64,000 nt of DNA from an uncultured Rhodospirillaceae bacterium (GCA_937887565.1 CALABS010000008.1:62001-126000), one strand, 5' to 3'. Positions 31,090 to 39,595 are shown, counted from the stretch's first letter. The notes: generated by a model not told the origin, from the sequence alone. Made by a program: numbers and translations.

Positions 31090-31323
31090 CTACGGCACCA
31101 GCCAGCCGAACTGGCGCACCACCTCGCGCGCTCGATCGGTGGCCACACGGCGATCTCCGACATCCCGGACATAGTCGTGACGGTCGAAGGTGTGCCGCAG
31201 GCCCATCCAGCCCGCGTACAGCGAACGCCAGGTGGTCCCGCGCTCACCCAGTCGTACCAACGTCTTGAGGCGCCGCAGGCCGCGCAGCGTCAAGCCGGTG
31301 TAGTTGTAGAGTAGCGATTCCAT
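31090..31323 (-). CDS. Small hypothetical protein (77 aa), copy 2
   Basis: Duplicate of 26560-26793, with only silent differences visible. ATG 31323 is directly preceded by TAGGAGGAG, in which the stop of the upstream 52-residue gene overlaps the Shine-Dalgarno. Confidence 0.6.
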   Translation of the reverse strand: MESLLYNYTGLTLRGLRRLKTLVRLGERGTTWRSLYAGWMGLRHTFDRHDYVRDVGDRRVATDRAREVVRQFGWLVP

Positions 31324-31334
31324 GCGCGCTCCTC

Positions 31335-31493
31335 CTACCAAATACCAATCATCTGCCGCAGCCATCGACCCGCAGCTTCGGCACGCTCATAGCCGACGAT
31401 GGCGTCCAGCAGCGCAATGGCGATCCACGGGCCGGTGCCGAGGGACCATCCCCACCACCAGCCGCGATTGAACTCCGGGTGTCGCTCAGCCAT
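31335..31493 (-). CDS. Short hypothetical protein (52 aa)
   Basis: ATG 31493 to TAG 31335. AERHPEFNRGWWWGWSLG, then PWIAIALLDAIVGYERAEA and WLRQMIGIW: a Trp-rich amphipathic N-terminus and a helix. A broken second copy of its first 24 codons lies at 25662-25733. Coupled by a stop/Shine-Dalgarno overlap to the next gene. Confidence 0.6.
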   Translation of the reverse strand: MAERHPEFNRGWWWGWSLGTGPWIAIALLDAIVGYERAEAAGRWLRQMIGIW

Positions 31494-31506
31494 CACAACC
31501 GCTCGA

Positions 31507-31980
31507 CTAGTAGCTGGTGCTCGTGGATAGGCGGCGATCGAGGAGGTCTTCCAGGCGCGCCAGAGCCGGCCCCATCTGCAGATAGCCGCAGCAGCCGCGC
31601 GGAACCGGAGTGAAGCGCCAGAAGGCGTAGGGGTGCTCGTCCTCGTCGTCGTAGCCGGCGACCCACGTCCAGCCGGGCTCCTCGGGCCCCTCGCCCCCGT
31701 CCTCCAGCGTGGCGGCGAAGGCCTCGCCCTGGCGGCGATGGTCCTCCAGGTTGCGCCGGTAGTCGGCGTGCGCGGCCGAGCCGGCCTGTTCGCCCGGCCA
31801 TTCCGGGACCGGGTTGGCCCGCATCCAGGCTTCGATGACCGGCCCGTGAAGCGGGCGGTTCGGCTTGTCGAGCGCCGGCCCCGCGGCCCACGCCATGCAG
31901 GCGGAGGTGCGGCACCCGCCGTGTTCCAGCGGGCAGTGTAGCCGGGCGGCTTCCTCGACGGTGCGATAGACGACTTTCAT
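31507..31980 (-). CDS. Hypothetical protein (157 aa)
   Basis: Cys-rich N-terminus (LHCPLEHGGCRTSACMAWAAG), reminiscent of a metal site, followed by an acidic middle (DGGEGPEEPGWTWVAGYDDE). Soluble. The sequence matches no family I know. It is one of the larger genes of the second array. Confidence 0.6.
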   Translation of the reverse strand: MKVVYRTVEEAARLHCPLEHGGCRTSACMAWAAGPALDKPNRPLHGPVIEAWMRANPVPEWPGEQAGSAAHADYRRNLEDHRRQGEAFAATLEDGGEGPEEPGWTWVAGYDDEDEHPYAFWRFTPVPRGCCGYLQMGPALARLEDLLDRRLSTSTSY

Positions 31981-32022
31981 CCTGTCTTCCCTCTTACTGC
32001 TGCTACGTGTCGCCTGCGGCGG

Positions 32023-32331
32023 TCAGATTCCCGCGCCGTCGGTAAGAACGAGCGCGCCGGTGTCCACACCGGACACCTCGATCTCGAACATCTGGCTCAC
32101 GCCATCATCCCCGCTCCACGCGCCGACAATGGCGCCGTGGATGAGGACCGGCACCCGGGCCCCCGTCGGCTGGCGGCTGCGGCCCATGCCGTGGCCGTTC
32201 ACCATGCGCAGCAGCTGCTTGCGCCCCTTGGTGACGTCGAGCAGGGCGTGGCTGGAGGCCAGGTGAATCGGATACCCTTCTTTCCGGGCATCCATTTCAT
32301 CCGGACGACCTGCTTCCCGGCGGCCCTGCAT
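32023..32331 (-). CDS. Hypothetical beta-rich protein (102 aa)
   Basis: ATG 32331 follows GGGGAAG (ATG 32295 is an alternative). Beta-prone: IHLASSHALLDVTKGRKQLL, then VPVLIHGAIVGAWSGDDG and FEIEVSGVDTGALVLTDG. Family unknown. Downstream of the 32341 gene. Confidence 0.55.
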   Translation of the reverse strand: MQGRREAGRPDEMDARKEGYPIHLASSHALLDVTKGRKQLLRMVNGHGMGRSRQPTGARVPVLIHGAIVGAWSGDDGVSQMFEIEVSGVDTGALVLTDGAGI

Positions 32332-32340
32332 CGTCTTCCC

Positions 32341-33126
32341 CTACGCTGCCTTGCGGGCCGGTTTGGCGGCCGGAAGGATGCCGTTGTCACGCATCAGCGC
32401 GTCCACGGCGTCCTTGGCCTCGGCCAGCGTGCGATACTCGTTGGGGAAGCCCGAGTCGTGCGAGCGATGCTCGCCCCTCGCATGGCTCGGGGCCGCCATC
32501 CCTCCGGGGGATCCGAGGCATGCTCGGATCGTCGTTTGCCCCTGCGGGGCGGCACCTGCCAGCGCGGCAAACTGCGGGCGCTGCCCGCCCTTCGCGGAGC
32601 TCAGGGCCGCCTGCGGCGTCGCTTGTCCTTCCCGCTCAAGGTCGGGAAGGACTGCGCCCAGTTCCACATGGGTGCGGTAGCCGGTGATGCGGCTGCTCTC
32701 GCGGCCGGCGAAGATCGGATCGATCTGGCCGACCGTCTCGCCGTTGATCAGCACCAGGTAGCGGCCGATAAAGCCGAACTGCCCCACCTCGCGCTCGAGG
32801 CTGTAGCCCTCGGGGGCCTCGGCGGCAGCGGTGGCGCCGGCACCGGTCACCTCCTTGTAGCGGGCCGGCACCAAGGCCTCGGCGTCGACGCCGTACTTGG
32901 CCTCGTCGGCCACCAGGGCGGCCCAGGACCGGTACCGGTACGAGATCATGCGGGGGCAGGTGCGGGCCTCCTCCACCTCGGTCGGGGTGGCCTCGCGTAC
33001 ATAGATCGTGGCGGTGCTCTCCCAACCGCGGTTGCGCCGCGTGCCAGCCGGCCAGGTCGCAAGGGCGTAGACCACGGTGAACGGCCCGAACTTGCTCGTG
33101 GGCGTGTGGAGTACGGTGATCCTCAT
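32341..33126 (-). CDS. Hypothetical protein with in-frame repeat insertion (261 aa)
   Basis: From ATG 33126. Residues 1-~155 form a beta-rich domain (RITVLHTPTSKFGPFTVV, then GRYLVLINGETVGQIDPIF). Residues ~165-220 are a GC-rich low-complexity stretch encoded by several small hairpins (32460-32640). The protein then resumes with FPNEYRTLAEAKDAVDALM. The insert looks like a palindromic element placed in frame. First gene of the array; a divergent resolvase lies upstream. Confidence 0.6.
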   Translation of the reverse strand: MRITVLHTPTSKFGPFTVVYALATWPAGTRRNRGWESTATIYVREATPTEVEEARTCPRMISYRYRSWAALVADEAKYGVDAEALVPARYKEVTGAGATAAAEAPEGYSLEREVGQFGFIGRYLVLINGETVGQIDPIFAGRESSRITGYRTHVELGAVLPDLEREGQATPQAALSSAKGGQRPQFAALAGAAPQGQTTIRACLGSPGGMAAPSHARGEHRSHDSGFPNEYRTLAEAKDAVDALMRDNGILPAAKPARKAA

Positions 33127-33158
33127 GGCTGCGAAACCTCGTATGCCGGACTTTGGAT

Positions 33159-33204
33159 ACCATACCGGAGATTGTGATTGCCCGCAAGGGGGAAAGCATA
33201 TAAT
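33159..33204. promoter_or_regulatory. Divergent promoters between array and resolvase
   Basis: Minus strand: TTGCGG (rc of 33182-33187), 17 bp, TATGGT (rc of 33159-33164). Plus strand: TATAAT at 33199-33204, 55 bp before the TTG start of the resolvase. The compact overlap suggests the resolvase may regulate both genes from sites here, as resolvases often do; that is inference. Confidence 0.55.
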
Positions 33205-33258
33205 GTCGGGGATACATCGGGCATTGCCCATATCAAAACCCCCTGCAGGTAACAGTTT

Positions 33259-33900
33259 TTGACGGAAAAGCACCCCACACGGTTGGTCGGATATTGCCGG
33301 GTCAGCACCGAGGACCAGGATTGCGCCTTGCAGAAGGCTGCGCTGCTGGCTGCCGGCGTGCCCGAGGAATGGATCTACATGGACGTGGAAAGTGGTCGGA
33401 AGCCCAAGCGCACCGGTCTCATCAACGCCCTGAAAGCATGTCGCCGTGGTGGCGAGTTGCTGTTCTGGAAGCTGGATCGTCTGGGCCGTGATGTGGCTGA
33501 GGTGATCTTGACCGCCAAGCGCCTGGATGAGCGCGGCGTGCGCTTCCGCAGCCTGACCGAACCCCACATCAACACCGATGCCCGCAAGACGGCAGCCGGC
33601 AACGCCTTCTTCGTCATGACAGCGATGTTCGCCGAAATGGAAAGCTACCTGATCGCCGAGCGCACCCGTGCCGGCCAGAAGGCGGCCAAGGCGCGTGGGG
33701 TCAAGTTCGGCAGGAAGACCTTCGCCGAGCTGTACCTGGAAACCGGCAAGGTGGCCGAATTCCAACGTGACCTCAGGGAAAGCGGCGGCACCATCGAAGC
33801 GGTGCGCAAGCGTCAGAAGATCCCGCTCGGGACGTTCAAGAAGTGGCGCGACGTGTTCATGGGTACGAGCACCCTCGACATCGACGAGGTGACCGGATGA
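33259..33900 (+). CDS. Serine resolvase/invertase
   Basis: 213 residues from TTG 33259. GYCRVSTEDQD holds the catalytic Ser16; FWKLDRLGRDV supplies the active-site arginines; FAEMESYLIAERTRAGQKAA is the long E helix. A C-terminal helix-turn-helix is short (FQRDLRESGGTIEAVRKRQK). It is full-length and should be active in resolving multimers or transposition co-integrates. Its stop overlaps the next start. No res site was identified. Confidence 0.9.
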   Translation: MTEKHPTRLVGYCRVSTEDQDCALQKAALLAAGVPEEWIYMDVESGRKPKRTGLINALKACRRGGELLFWKLDRLGRDVAEVILTAKRLDERGVRFRSLTEPHINTDARKTAAGNAFFVMTAMFAEMESYLIAERTRAGQKAAKARGVKFGRKTFAELYLETGKVAEFQRDLRESGGTIEAVRKRQKIPLGTFKKWRDVFMGTSTLDIDEVTG

Positions 33901-34586
33901 CGGTCTACCTGATCCAGGCCGGCGACGGCGGCCCCGTGAAGATCGGGTTCACCGATGGCCCGGTCGAGAAGCGTCTCCGCTCTTTGCAGGTTGGTTCATC
34001 GGTCAAGCTCCGCATACTGCGGAGGATGGTCGGCGGGATCGCGGAAGAAACGCATCTGCATAGGATGTTCGGTGCCCTCCGGCTGGAGGGAGAGTGGTTT
34101 TCCTTTTCGGCAGAAATGATGGCCCCGGATCTTTTGCCGGATGAGCCGCCGCCGGATCTCATTGAACGCGACAGTCGACACCTGGCATCTCAGGAGGTGC
34201 CGAATTGTGTCCCGCGCCGCCCTGACCCGTACCCTCATATCCCCTTGCTGTCTTCGTCGCGGGAGGTCAGCTGGGCGCGCGTTTCCGATAGCCATGGCGA
34301 CCTTGATGGGGCGCGACATGCATTGCGACGCGCCGGCTGCGATACGTTCGCTGGCGAATGGTTTTATCACGATGTCGACCCCAGCCAGGCGAAACGACCG
34401 CTCATGGTGTGCCGAACACGGTCAAGCGGGCTTCTCAACGCGCTCAAATGCTGTCGCCCGCATGGCACGCTGACCATTCGGTCAAGAGCAGAAATTTCAG
34501 AGAGTGACGCCGATCAGATTTACGCAAGCCTATACAGGCGGAGTGTCGCGCTCCGCGTCCTCGACGAGCTGGATAACGGAAAATGA
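33897..34586 (+). CDS. GIY-YIG/T5orf172-like protein
   Basis: 229 residues from ATG 33897, overlapping the resolvase stop. TVYLIQAGDGGPVKIGFTDG, then RLRSLQVGS, ETHLHRMFGALRLEGEWF is the T5orf172/MUG113 type of GIY-YIG domain (the GIY is YLI here; KIG and the Arg are kept; the Glu of HxxxF...GEWF is kept). Often phage or plasmid proteins of unknown target. A C-terminal half of ~120 residues follows with no match. Co-transcribed with the resolvase. Confidence 0.75.
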   Translation: MTVYLIQAGDGGPVKIGFTDGPVEKRLRSLQVGSSVKLRILRRMVGGIAEETHLHRMFGALRLEGEWFSFSAEMMAPDLLPDEPPPDLIERDSRHLASQEVPNCVPRRPDPYPHIPLLSSSREVSWARVSDSHGDLDGARHALRRAGCDTFAGEWFYHDVDPSQAKRPLMVCRTRSSGLLNALKCCRPHGTLTIRSRAEISESDADQIYASLYRRSVALRVLDELDNGK

Positions 34587-34599
34587 AGGGGTGTACGTG

Positions 34600-36010
34600 A
34601 TGGAGATCGTTCACGCCGTCATTGGCCGGGAGCACATCCACCTGGATGGCGCGCTCACCCGCGAGTTCCGCATCGTCCCCGTCGCCGGGGAGCCCTTCAT
34701 CCTGGCGGCCACGGAAACCATGGACGCCAAGGGGCGGCGGGTCCTCACCGGCGTCGCCGCCGGCGGGAGCCGGGAAGACCGGGTGACTGCACCGTCCTTC
34801 AAGGCGCCGCCGGAACAGACGCCCAAGCGCGCCTCCACGCCCTTCCAGGTCAAGCGCAAGGCCCGACTGCGGGCGGTGGCGGTGCTGGCCGCGCCTGGAC
34901 GCCGACGGGACCGAGGTGTGCGACCACGTCTTCATGTGCCCGATCGGCTATACCGTGCGCAACCTGACCTTCGGCTTGCCACGAGACCTGCCGGCGGAGG
35001 CCGCGTATGCCCTGGGCCAGGCCATCGCCGCCGGTCCCGGCCGCCATGGCGACCGCCCTCAGCGAGCCTCGGCACGAGGACGCGGCCGCCAGCAGGCGCC
35101 GTCGCTCAACGAGGTCCTGGCGGTCGTGGACCAGGGATTCCCGACCCGCGACGACGCGAAGAAGGTGTTCGACCTCCTGGCGCGCGAGTACAAGGCGTCG
35201 AAGACCGAGATTCGCATGCCGGATTGGCCGGGACCGGCCGTGGCGCCGGTCGAGGGGCTTGAAGTGGTGGAGACCCATCCCCTGCCGGCGCAGGAAACGC
35301 TGCACCGGAGCGGCGAGTACCAGCTGGTTCGGTTCAAGGCGGGCAAGGGATGGCGCTGGCTGGCGCTGCATGTGGGCGCCGACAACGGCCTGCCCGTGGT
35401 CGCCAGCCTGCGTTCGCGCGAATCGAGCGTGTTCCGCACCGGCAATCTGGCCGCCGATTTGGGGCGCCTGCTTGCTCTGGCCGGCGATGACGATCCCTAC
35501 TGGTTCGAAGAGACGTGGGCGCGCGGCCAATTCGTCAATGCCCGCGAGGATTGTCAGCGACAGCGGCGCAATCGCGAGCGCTATGCCCGCATCTTCCGCC
35601 TGCTGCGCGTGGCGCTGCGCCAGGACGGCGGCGTTGCCTTGCTGGTTGAGGCCAGCTGGCCGGTGAAGGACCCCATGCTGCCGGATCAGGAGCGTCCGCC
35701 CGTCAATGTGGTCGTCGCCGAGCCGGACGGGCTCACGGTAGTCGACGCGAAGCCGGGTGGCGGCGAAGCGGTCTACAACGGGGTGCTCGGACACCGCGAC
35801 GACCATTCGGTCGACGTGCCGGCGCTGGTGCGCCGTCTGGTGGCCGGGCAGAACGCCGATGACCGCAAGGCGCTGGAGCGGTTCCTGTGGCGTCTGCCCG
35901 CCGGCCTGTCGTCGCTCGCGGAGGCCGAACAGGCATGGGCGTCGATCGTGGCGGCCGGCGGCGAGATCATCCAGGTCGGGGACGATGACCCGATCCTGGC
36001 AGCCAAGTAG
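34600..36010 (+). pseudogene. Large hypothetical protein with one frameshift
   Basis: ATG 34600 (after GAAGGGG) opens EIVHAVIGREHIHLDGALTR and continues to KRKARLRAVAVLA; the frame changes near 34890 (one base extra), resuming LDADGTEVCDHVFMCPIGYT. It then runs to the stop at 36010 (~470 residues joined). The second part contains YQLVRFKAGKGWRWLALHVG, aromatic-rich and globular. No family recognised. Either a real frameshift or an assembly indel. Confidence 0.6.
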
Positions 36011-36019
36011 GGTTTGCCC

Positions 36020-36721
36020 ATGCCCAGCCAGACCGACCTTCGCGCCATCACCGACCGCCTCAACGGCCGCCAGCGGGCCTACCTGCTGGCCGTCTACGGT
36101 GAGGACCAGCTGCGCGAGGCGGCCAACAAGGGCCGCATGGGCGCGCCGCCGGCGCGCACCTGGCGTTGGATCGAGTACGGCCCCGTCGGCGCCCGCTTCC
36201 TCGATTCCCACACGGCGTTCCTGCTGCGCCGGGAACTGGAGCGCCGGGACCTGGTCGACCAGGGCACCGGCGCGACCTGGGCGGCGCTGGTCGCGGCCGG
36301 GTTGGTGGAGACCCGCCACGCCCATACCGGCTTCGCCGACCGGCGCACCGGGCGGCCGATCCTGTCGTTGCTGGTCAAGATGACCACGACGGGCCGCAAG
36401 GTTGCGCGTATCCTCAAGGGCGAGCCCTTGACCCGGCCCAAGGCGGACAAGCCGTTGAGCCTGGCGGCCCTTCGCCTGATTGCCCATGGCCAGCGACACC
36501 CGGATATGGATTTCCATTTCGCCGATCCGTGGGACATCTGCCCGCTCGACCACCTGGTCATGCGCGGGATCTGCCTCGGGCTGATCAAGCGCGGGCTGCT
36601 GGCGGGCGAATTCCCCGACCAGCTGCGGATCACGCCGACAGGGCAGGCGCTCGACGTCACCAAACAGCCCAACTGGAAGCCGTTGCGCCGGCCGAGCTGG
36701 GCTTCGGAAATGCGTGCCTGA
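36020..36721 (+). CDS. Hypothetical protein (233 aa), possible winged helix
   Basis: ATG 36020 (TTG 36014 alternative). LNGRQRAYLLAVYGEDQLR, LDSHTAFLLRRELERRDLVD and ITPTGQALDVTK give a helix-turn-helix-like series with a typical wing phrase at the end. DNA binding is inferred. Lies 10 bp after the 34600 gene. Confidence 0.55.
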   Translation: MPSQTDLRAITDRLNGRQRAYLLAVYGEDQLREAANKGRMGAPPARTWRWIEYGPVGARFLDSHTAFLLRRELERRDLVDQGTGATWAALVAAGLVETRHAHTGFADRRTGRPILSLLVKMTTTGRKVARILKGEPLTRPKADKPLSLAALRLIAHGQRHPDMDFHFADPWDICPLDHLVMRGICLGLIKRGLLAGEFPDQLRITPTGQALDVTKQPNWKPLRRPSWASEMRA

Positions 36722-36744
36722 ACCGAAGGTCAACAGGAGACACG

Positions 36745-36966
36745 ATGCAGCACCCGACTTTGCAATGCGAGGTCATCTCGCTGACCTACAATTTCGACGA
36801 CAAGACCGGAATCCTGGTCATGGCCGAGGGCGATTGCTGCGACATGGCCGGGTGCATCGCTCTGTTCCAAGCGATCGATCCTGCCGTAAAAGGCATCGCC
36901 ACCGTCTCCGGTGACAAGCCGGACACCATGTACGTCCGCTCGGCCGCCGGCTGGGTGGCGCGATAG
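36745..36966 (+). CDS. Small hypothetical protein (73 aa)
   Basis: CEVISLTYNFDDKTGILVMA then DCCDMAGCIALFQAIDP and MYVRSAAGWVAR. Mixed alpha/beta; the DCC...C cysteines could bind metal. ATG 36745 follows AGGAGA. Confidence 0.55.
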   Translation: MQHPTLQCEVISLTYNFDDKTGILVMAEGDCCDMAGCIALFQAIDPAVKGIATVSGDKPDTMYVRSAAGWVAR

Positions 36967-36989
36967 GGTCCCAAAAGAGGAGTTTTCGA

Positions 36990-37193
36990 ATGTCGGAACA
37001 GGAAACCCGCAGCTTTGAGGTCAAGCCGACAGGGAGCGGAGCATCCGCCGTATATCGGCTGCATTTCATCCGAGACGGCAAGAAGATCGGCCATGAGGAC
37101 TTTCATGGCAATGGAACCAAGGACGGGGACATCGAGGCCCAGCAAGCGGCTCAAAACAAAGGCGAGAACTGGATCGACCTGGGGGTAAGGTGA
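36990..37193 (+). CDS. Small hypothetical protein (67 aa)
   Basis: FEVKPTGSGASAVYRLHFIR and ENWIDLGVR. Beta-prone, soluble. GAGGAG precedes ATG 36990. No family recognised. Confidence 0.5.
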   Translation: MSEQETRSFEVKPTGSGASAVYRLHFIRDGKKIGHEDFHGNGTKDGDIEAQQAAQNKGENWIDLGVR

Positions 37194-37195
37194 CA

Positions 37196-37594
37196 ATGAA
37201 CGACAACCGGCCCCGCACTGCGGAACAGAAGGCCGACCCCGCCCACTGGCGGATCGGCGACGTCGTGATGCTGCACCCCGACGCGCTGTCGGCGGACCAA
37301 ACCCCGCATCCGCATGCCGGGCGCCTGGGCCGGATCGCCGCCATCACTCCGGCTCGGCCGGCCGACCTGCTGCTGGTGACCATCGTTGCCGGCGGCGGCG
37401 CCGGCAAGGACACCCACCTGGCGCTGCAGGCCGCCATGTTCCTCGGCGTGCCGGAATTCTGCGTCGAGAGCTATGAGCCAGAACCGGGCGTCACGGCCTG
37501 GCGGATCAGCGCCGAGGGGCGGAGGGTGCTGGTCGACGGCATGGGGTGGCCCATTACGGAAGCCAGCCTAGGCAGGAATGTGAGCGCGAGGTGA
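37196..37594 (+). CDS. Hypothetical protein (132 aa)
   Basis: ATG 37196 (GTG 37190 alternative). WRIGDVVMLHPDALSADQTP and RLGRIAAITPARPADLLLVT look like an SH3-like barrel, and KDTHLALQAAMFLGVPEFC is the following helix. Family unknown. Last gene of this plus-strand series; a hairpin follows. Confidence 0.55.
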   Translation: MNDNRPRTAEQKADPAHWRIGDVVMLHPDALSADQTPHPHAGRLGRIAAITPARPADLLLVTIVAGGGAGKDTHLALQAAMFLGVPEFCVESYEPEPGVTAWRISAEGRRVLVDGMGWPITEASLGRNVSAR

Positions 37595-37595
37595 A

Positions 37596-37622
37596 CCTGG
37601 GGATGGCGGCGCCACCCCCAGG
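37596..37622 (+). terminator. Hairpin after the 37196 gene
   Basis: CCTGGGG (37596-37602) pairs with CCCCAGG (37616-37622). No T-run follows, so it may be a weak or factor-assisted terminator isolating the toxin-antitoxin promoter. Confidence 0.4.
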
Positions 37623-37666
37623 CCCCGGCATTAGGGGTCCATATACCTGCATCACATATACACGTC

Positions 37667-37695
37667 TTGCAGGCTGACCGGGATGCGGGTATAAT
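37667..37695 (+). promoter_or_regulatory. Strong sigma70-type promoter of higBA
   Basis: TTGCAG (37667-37672), 17-bp spacer, TATAAT (37690-37695). The predicted transcription start is at or within a base of ATG 37702, so the higB message is probably leaderless. Confidence 0.8.
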
Positions 37696-37701
37696 CCCGG
37701 C

Positions 37702-37983
37702 ATGATCAGGAGCTTCGCTGACAAGGATGCCGAAGGGCTGTTTCACGGGCGGTTCGCCCGCAAGCTGCCGCACGATATCCAGCGGGCGGTGCAACGCAAG
37801 CTGCGCCAGATCCACGCGGCCGAGGCCCTGACCGATTTACGGGTGCCGCCGGGCAACCATCTGGAAGCCCTCAAGGGCGACCGCGCCGGACAGCACAGCA
37901 TCAGGATCAATGACCAGTGGCGCATCTGCTTCACCTGGTCGGACAGTGGCGCCGATGGCGTCGAGATCGTGGACTACCACTAG
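37702..37983 (+). CDS. higB: HigB-type mRNA-interferase toxin
   Basis: 93 residues: SFADKDAEGLFHGRFARKLP, then HLEALKGDRAGQHSIRINDQ and WRICFTWSDSGADGVEIVDYH. These are the hallmark blocks of the RelE/HigB fold (KGDRAGQ..IR.N.QWRICF). It should cleave mRNA on the ribosome and is neutralised by HigA. The gene order toxin-antitoxin is typical of HigBA. Confidence 0.95.
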   Translation: MIRSFADKDAEGLFHGRFARKLPHDIQRAVQRKLRQIHAAEALTDLRVPPGNHLEALKGDRAGQHSIRINDQWRICFTWSDSGADGVEIVDYH

Positions 37984-37993
37984 GGAGAAGGCC

Positions 37994-38296
37994 ATGGCGA
38001 TCACCAGGGACTTGCCGCCGATTCATCCGGGTGAACAGCTTCGCGAAGAATTCATGAAGCCGCTGAACCTGTCCGCCTACAAGTTGGCCAAGGACATCGA
38101 CGTGCCGGTGAGCCGGGTGCAGGATATTGTCGGCGAACGCCGCGCTATCACCGGCGACACCGCCCTGCGCCTGGCCCGCTACTTCGGCACCACACCGGAG
38201 TTCTGGCTGAACATGCAGCGCGACTTCGATCTGGAGCAGGCCGAAATTGAGGTAGGCGAGCAGATCGCCGCCAAGGTCCATCCGCGCGCCGCGTAG
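37994..38296 (+). CDS. higA: HigA antitoxin
   Basis: 100 residues from ATG 37994 after GGGAGAAGG. Helix-turn-helix: PIHPGEQLREEFMKPLNLS, then YKLAKDIDVPVSRVQDIV and DTALRLARYFGTTPEFWLN. HigA binds HigB and represses the operon. It lies 10 bp downstream of higB, as expected. Confidence 0.95.
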   Translation: MAITRDLPPIHPGEQLREEFMKPLNLSAYKLAKDIDVPVSRVQDIVGERRAITGDTALRLARYFGTTPEFWLNMQRDFDLEQAEIEVGEQIAAKVHPRAA

Positions 38297-38312
38297 CTCC
38301 AAGGTGACCGAG

Positions 38313-38516
38313 ATGGCTGACACTCAGACCGTTCGCATCGAGGCTCTGGATCGGGCCGAGCTTCCCGAGCCGGCCTATCGGGAGATGCTGGGCCTCGCCC
38401 GCAGCGTCTACCGTTCGGCGCTGGCGCTGCCGGGTGGAGATCACGACAAGGCCCTGATGGCGGTCTTCCTGACCGGCGCCATCCAGGGCAACCACGCAAT
38501 CGCCAACCAAGGGTGA
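38313..38516 (+). CDS. Small hypothetical protein (67 aa)
   Basis: ATG 38313 (GTG 38304 alternative) with AAGGTGA ahead, the same start cassette (AAGGTGACCGAGATG) seen at 38882. Helical (EPAYREMLGLARSVYRSALA), acidic. Family unknown. Confidence 0.5.
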   Translation: MADTQTVRIEALDRAELPEPAYREMLGLARSVYRSALALPGGDHDKALMAVFLTGAIQGNHAIANQG

Positions 38517-38521
38517 ACGAA

Positions 38522-38866
38522 ATGGACTATCGCATGCCGACAATGATCACGACGGACGTCCCGAGTTCGGTGAAGGTGGAAATCACCGTGGGCCATCGCA
38601 AGAGCGACGCCGAACCGCATGTGCTCGTGTCGCTGACCAATACCGGTGCGGAGGCGGCGAAGGCGCAGTTCACCATGATGCCGTCCGCCGGCCAGGAATT
38701 TCACCCGTGTTATCTCGGTATCACCGGGACCGCGCCATTCGACTGGGATCAGGTGGCGACAGGAAATCCCCAACATTGGGGGTTCGTGGTCACCGGCATT
38801 CGGCCTGGCCAGACGGCGCGCATCGAACTCGGTCTGCGCGATCTCAATGTCGCGTCGGCGGCCTGA
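38522..38866 (+). CDS. Hypothetical beta-sandwich-like protein (114 aa)
   Basis: VPSSVKVEITVGHRKSD, then HVLVSLTNTGAEAAKAQFTM and VVTGIRPGQTARIELGLRDL give an Ig/CARDB-like beta-sandwich pattern. Start ATG 38522 (GTG 38513 alternative). Family unknown. Confidence 0.55.
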   Translation: MDYRMPTMITTDVPSSVKVEITVGHRKSDAEPHVLVSLTNTGAEAAKAQFTMMPSAGQEFHPCYLGITGTAPFDWDQVATGNPQHWGFVVTGIRPGQTARIELGLRDLNVASAA

Positions 38867-38881
38867 CACAAGGTGACCGAG

Positions 38882-39595
38882 ATGACGAAGAACGAACGAC
38901 ATCCCTGGCTCGACGCCCTGATCGCCGACCCCGAGGGGCAGGTGCGGGCGCTGGTGTCGGGCCACCCGTTTGGGCCCGCCGAGCCGCAGGACGCCGTGGC
39001 CTCGCTGCTGTTCGGCCTGGCGGCGGATGATCCTGCCGTCCAGGCGCTGGATCGCGGCTGCCTGGCGGTGCTGCAGGCTCTGCGGACCGAGGTGGAGGTG
39101 GAAACGTCCAGCCGCATCGGCCGGGCGGCGCTGCTGCTGCAACGGCTGCTGGGCATCGTGCAACGGCTGCGACCAGCGGCGACGGTGGCCGACCTGCACC
39201 TGCGCTATGCTTTCTGGTTCAACGTCTTCGAGAGGGTGATCGTCGACCACCATCTTGATCTGCGGCGCGAATACTGGCACACCCTGGCGCTAACCCAGTC
39301 GCCGGAAACCAGTGGCCGCCGCCTCAGAGGCCTGTCGGATCTGCAGATACACCAGCGGGTGGACCAGTTTCATCGGGTCGCCAAAACCATCAAGGATAGC
39401 CTGCCGGCGTCAATGTCGCCGACACATGCCTACGAGATTGGCTGGCTCATGTCGGCCATCCTTGGCGCCGTTTTCGAGGCCGACGATGAGAAGGCCGAAG
39501 CGTACCTGCCCAGTCTTCACCACAAGCTGCAGGAATGCGGGCTGACAAGCTTGATGGCATTGACCGATCGCCGCTTCTGGCAACCGCCCTGCTAG
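38882..39595 (+). CDS. Hypothetical all-helical protein (237 aa)
   Basis: Almost wholly helical (LLFGLAADDPAVQALDRGCL, then ALLLQRLLGIVQRLRPAATV). ATG 38882 follows the AAGGTGACCGAG cassette. Family unknown, soluble. Precedes the Fic gene. Confidence 0.55.
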   Translation: MTKNERHPWLDALIADPEGQVRALVSGHPFGPAEPQDAVASLLFGLAADDPAVQALDRGCLAVLQALRTEVEVETSSRIGRAALLLQRLLGIVQRLRPAATVADLHLRYAFWFNVFERVIVDHHLDLRREYWHTLALTQSPETSGRRLRGLSDLQIHQRVDQFHRVAKTIKDSLPASMSPTHAYEIGWLMSAILGAVFEADDEKAEAYLPSLHHKLQECGLTSLMALTDRRFWQPPC

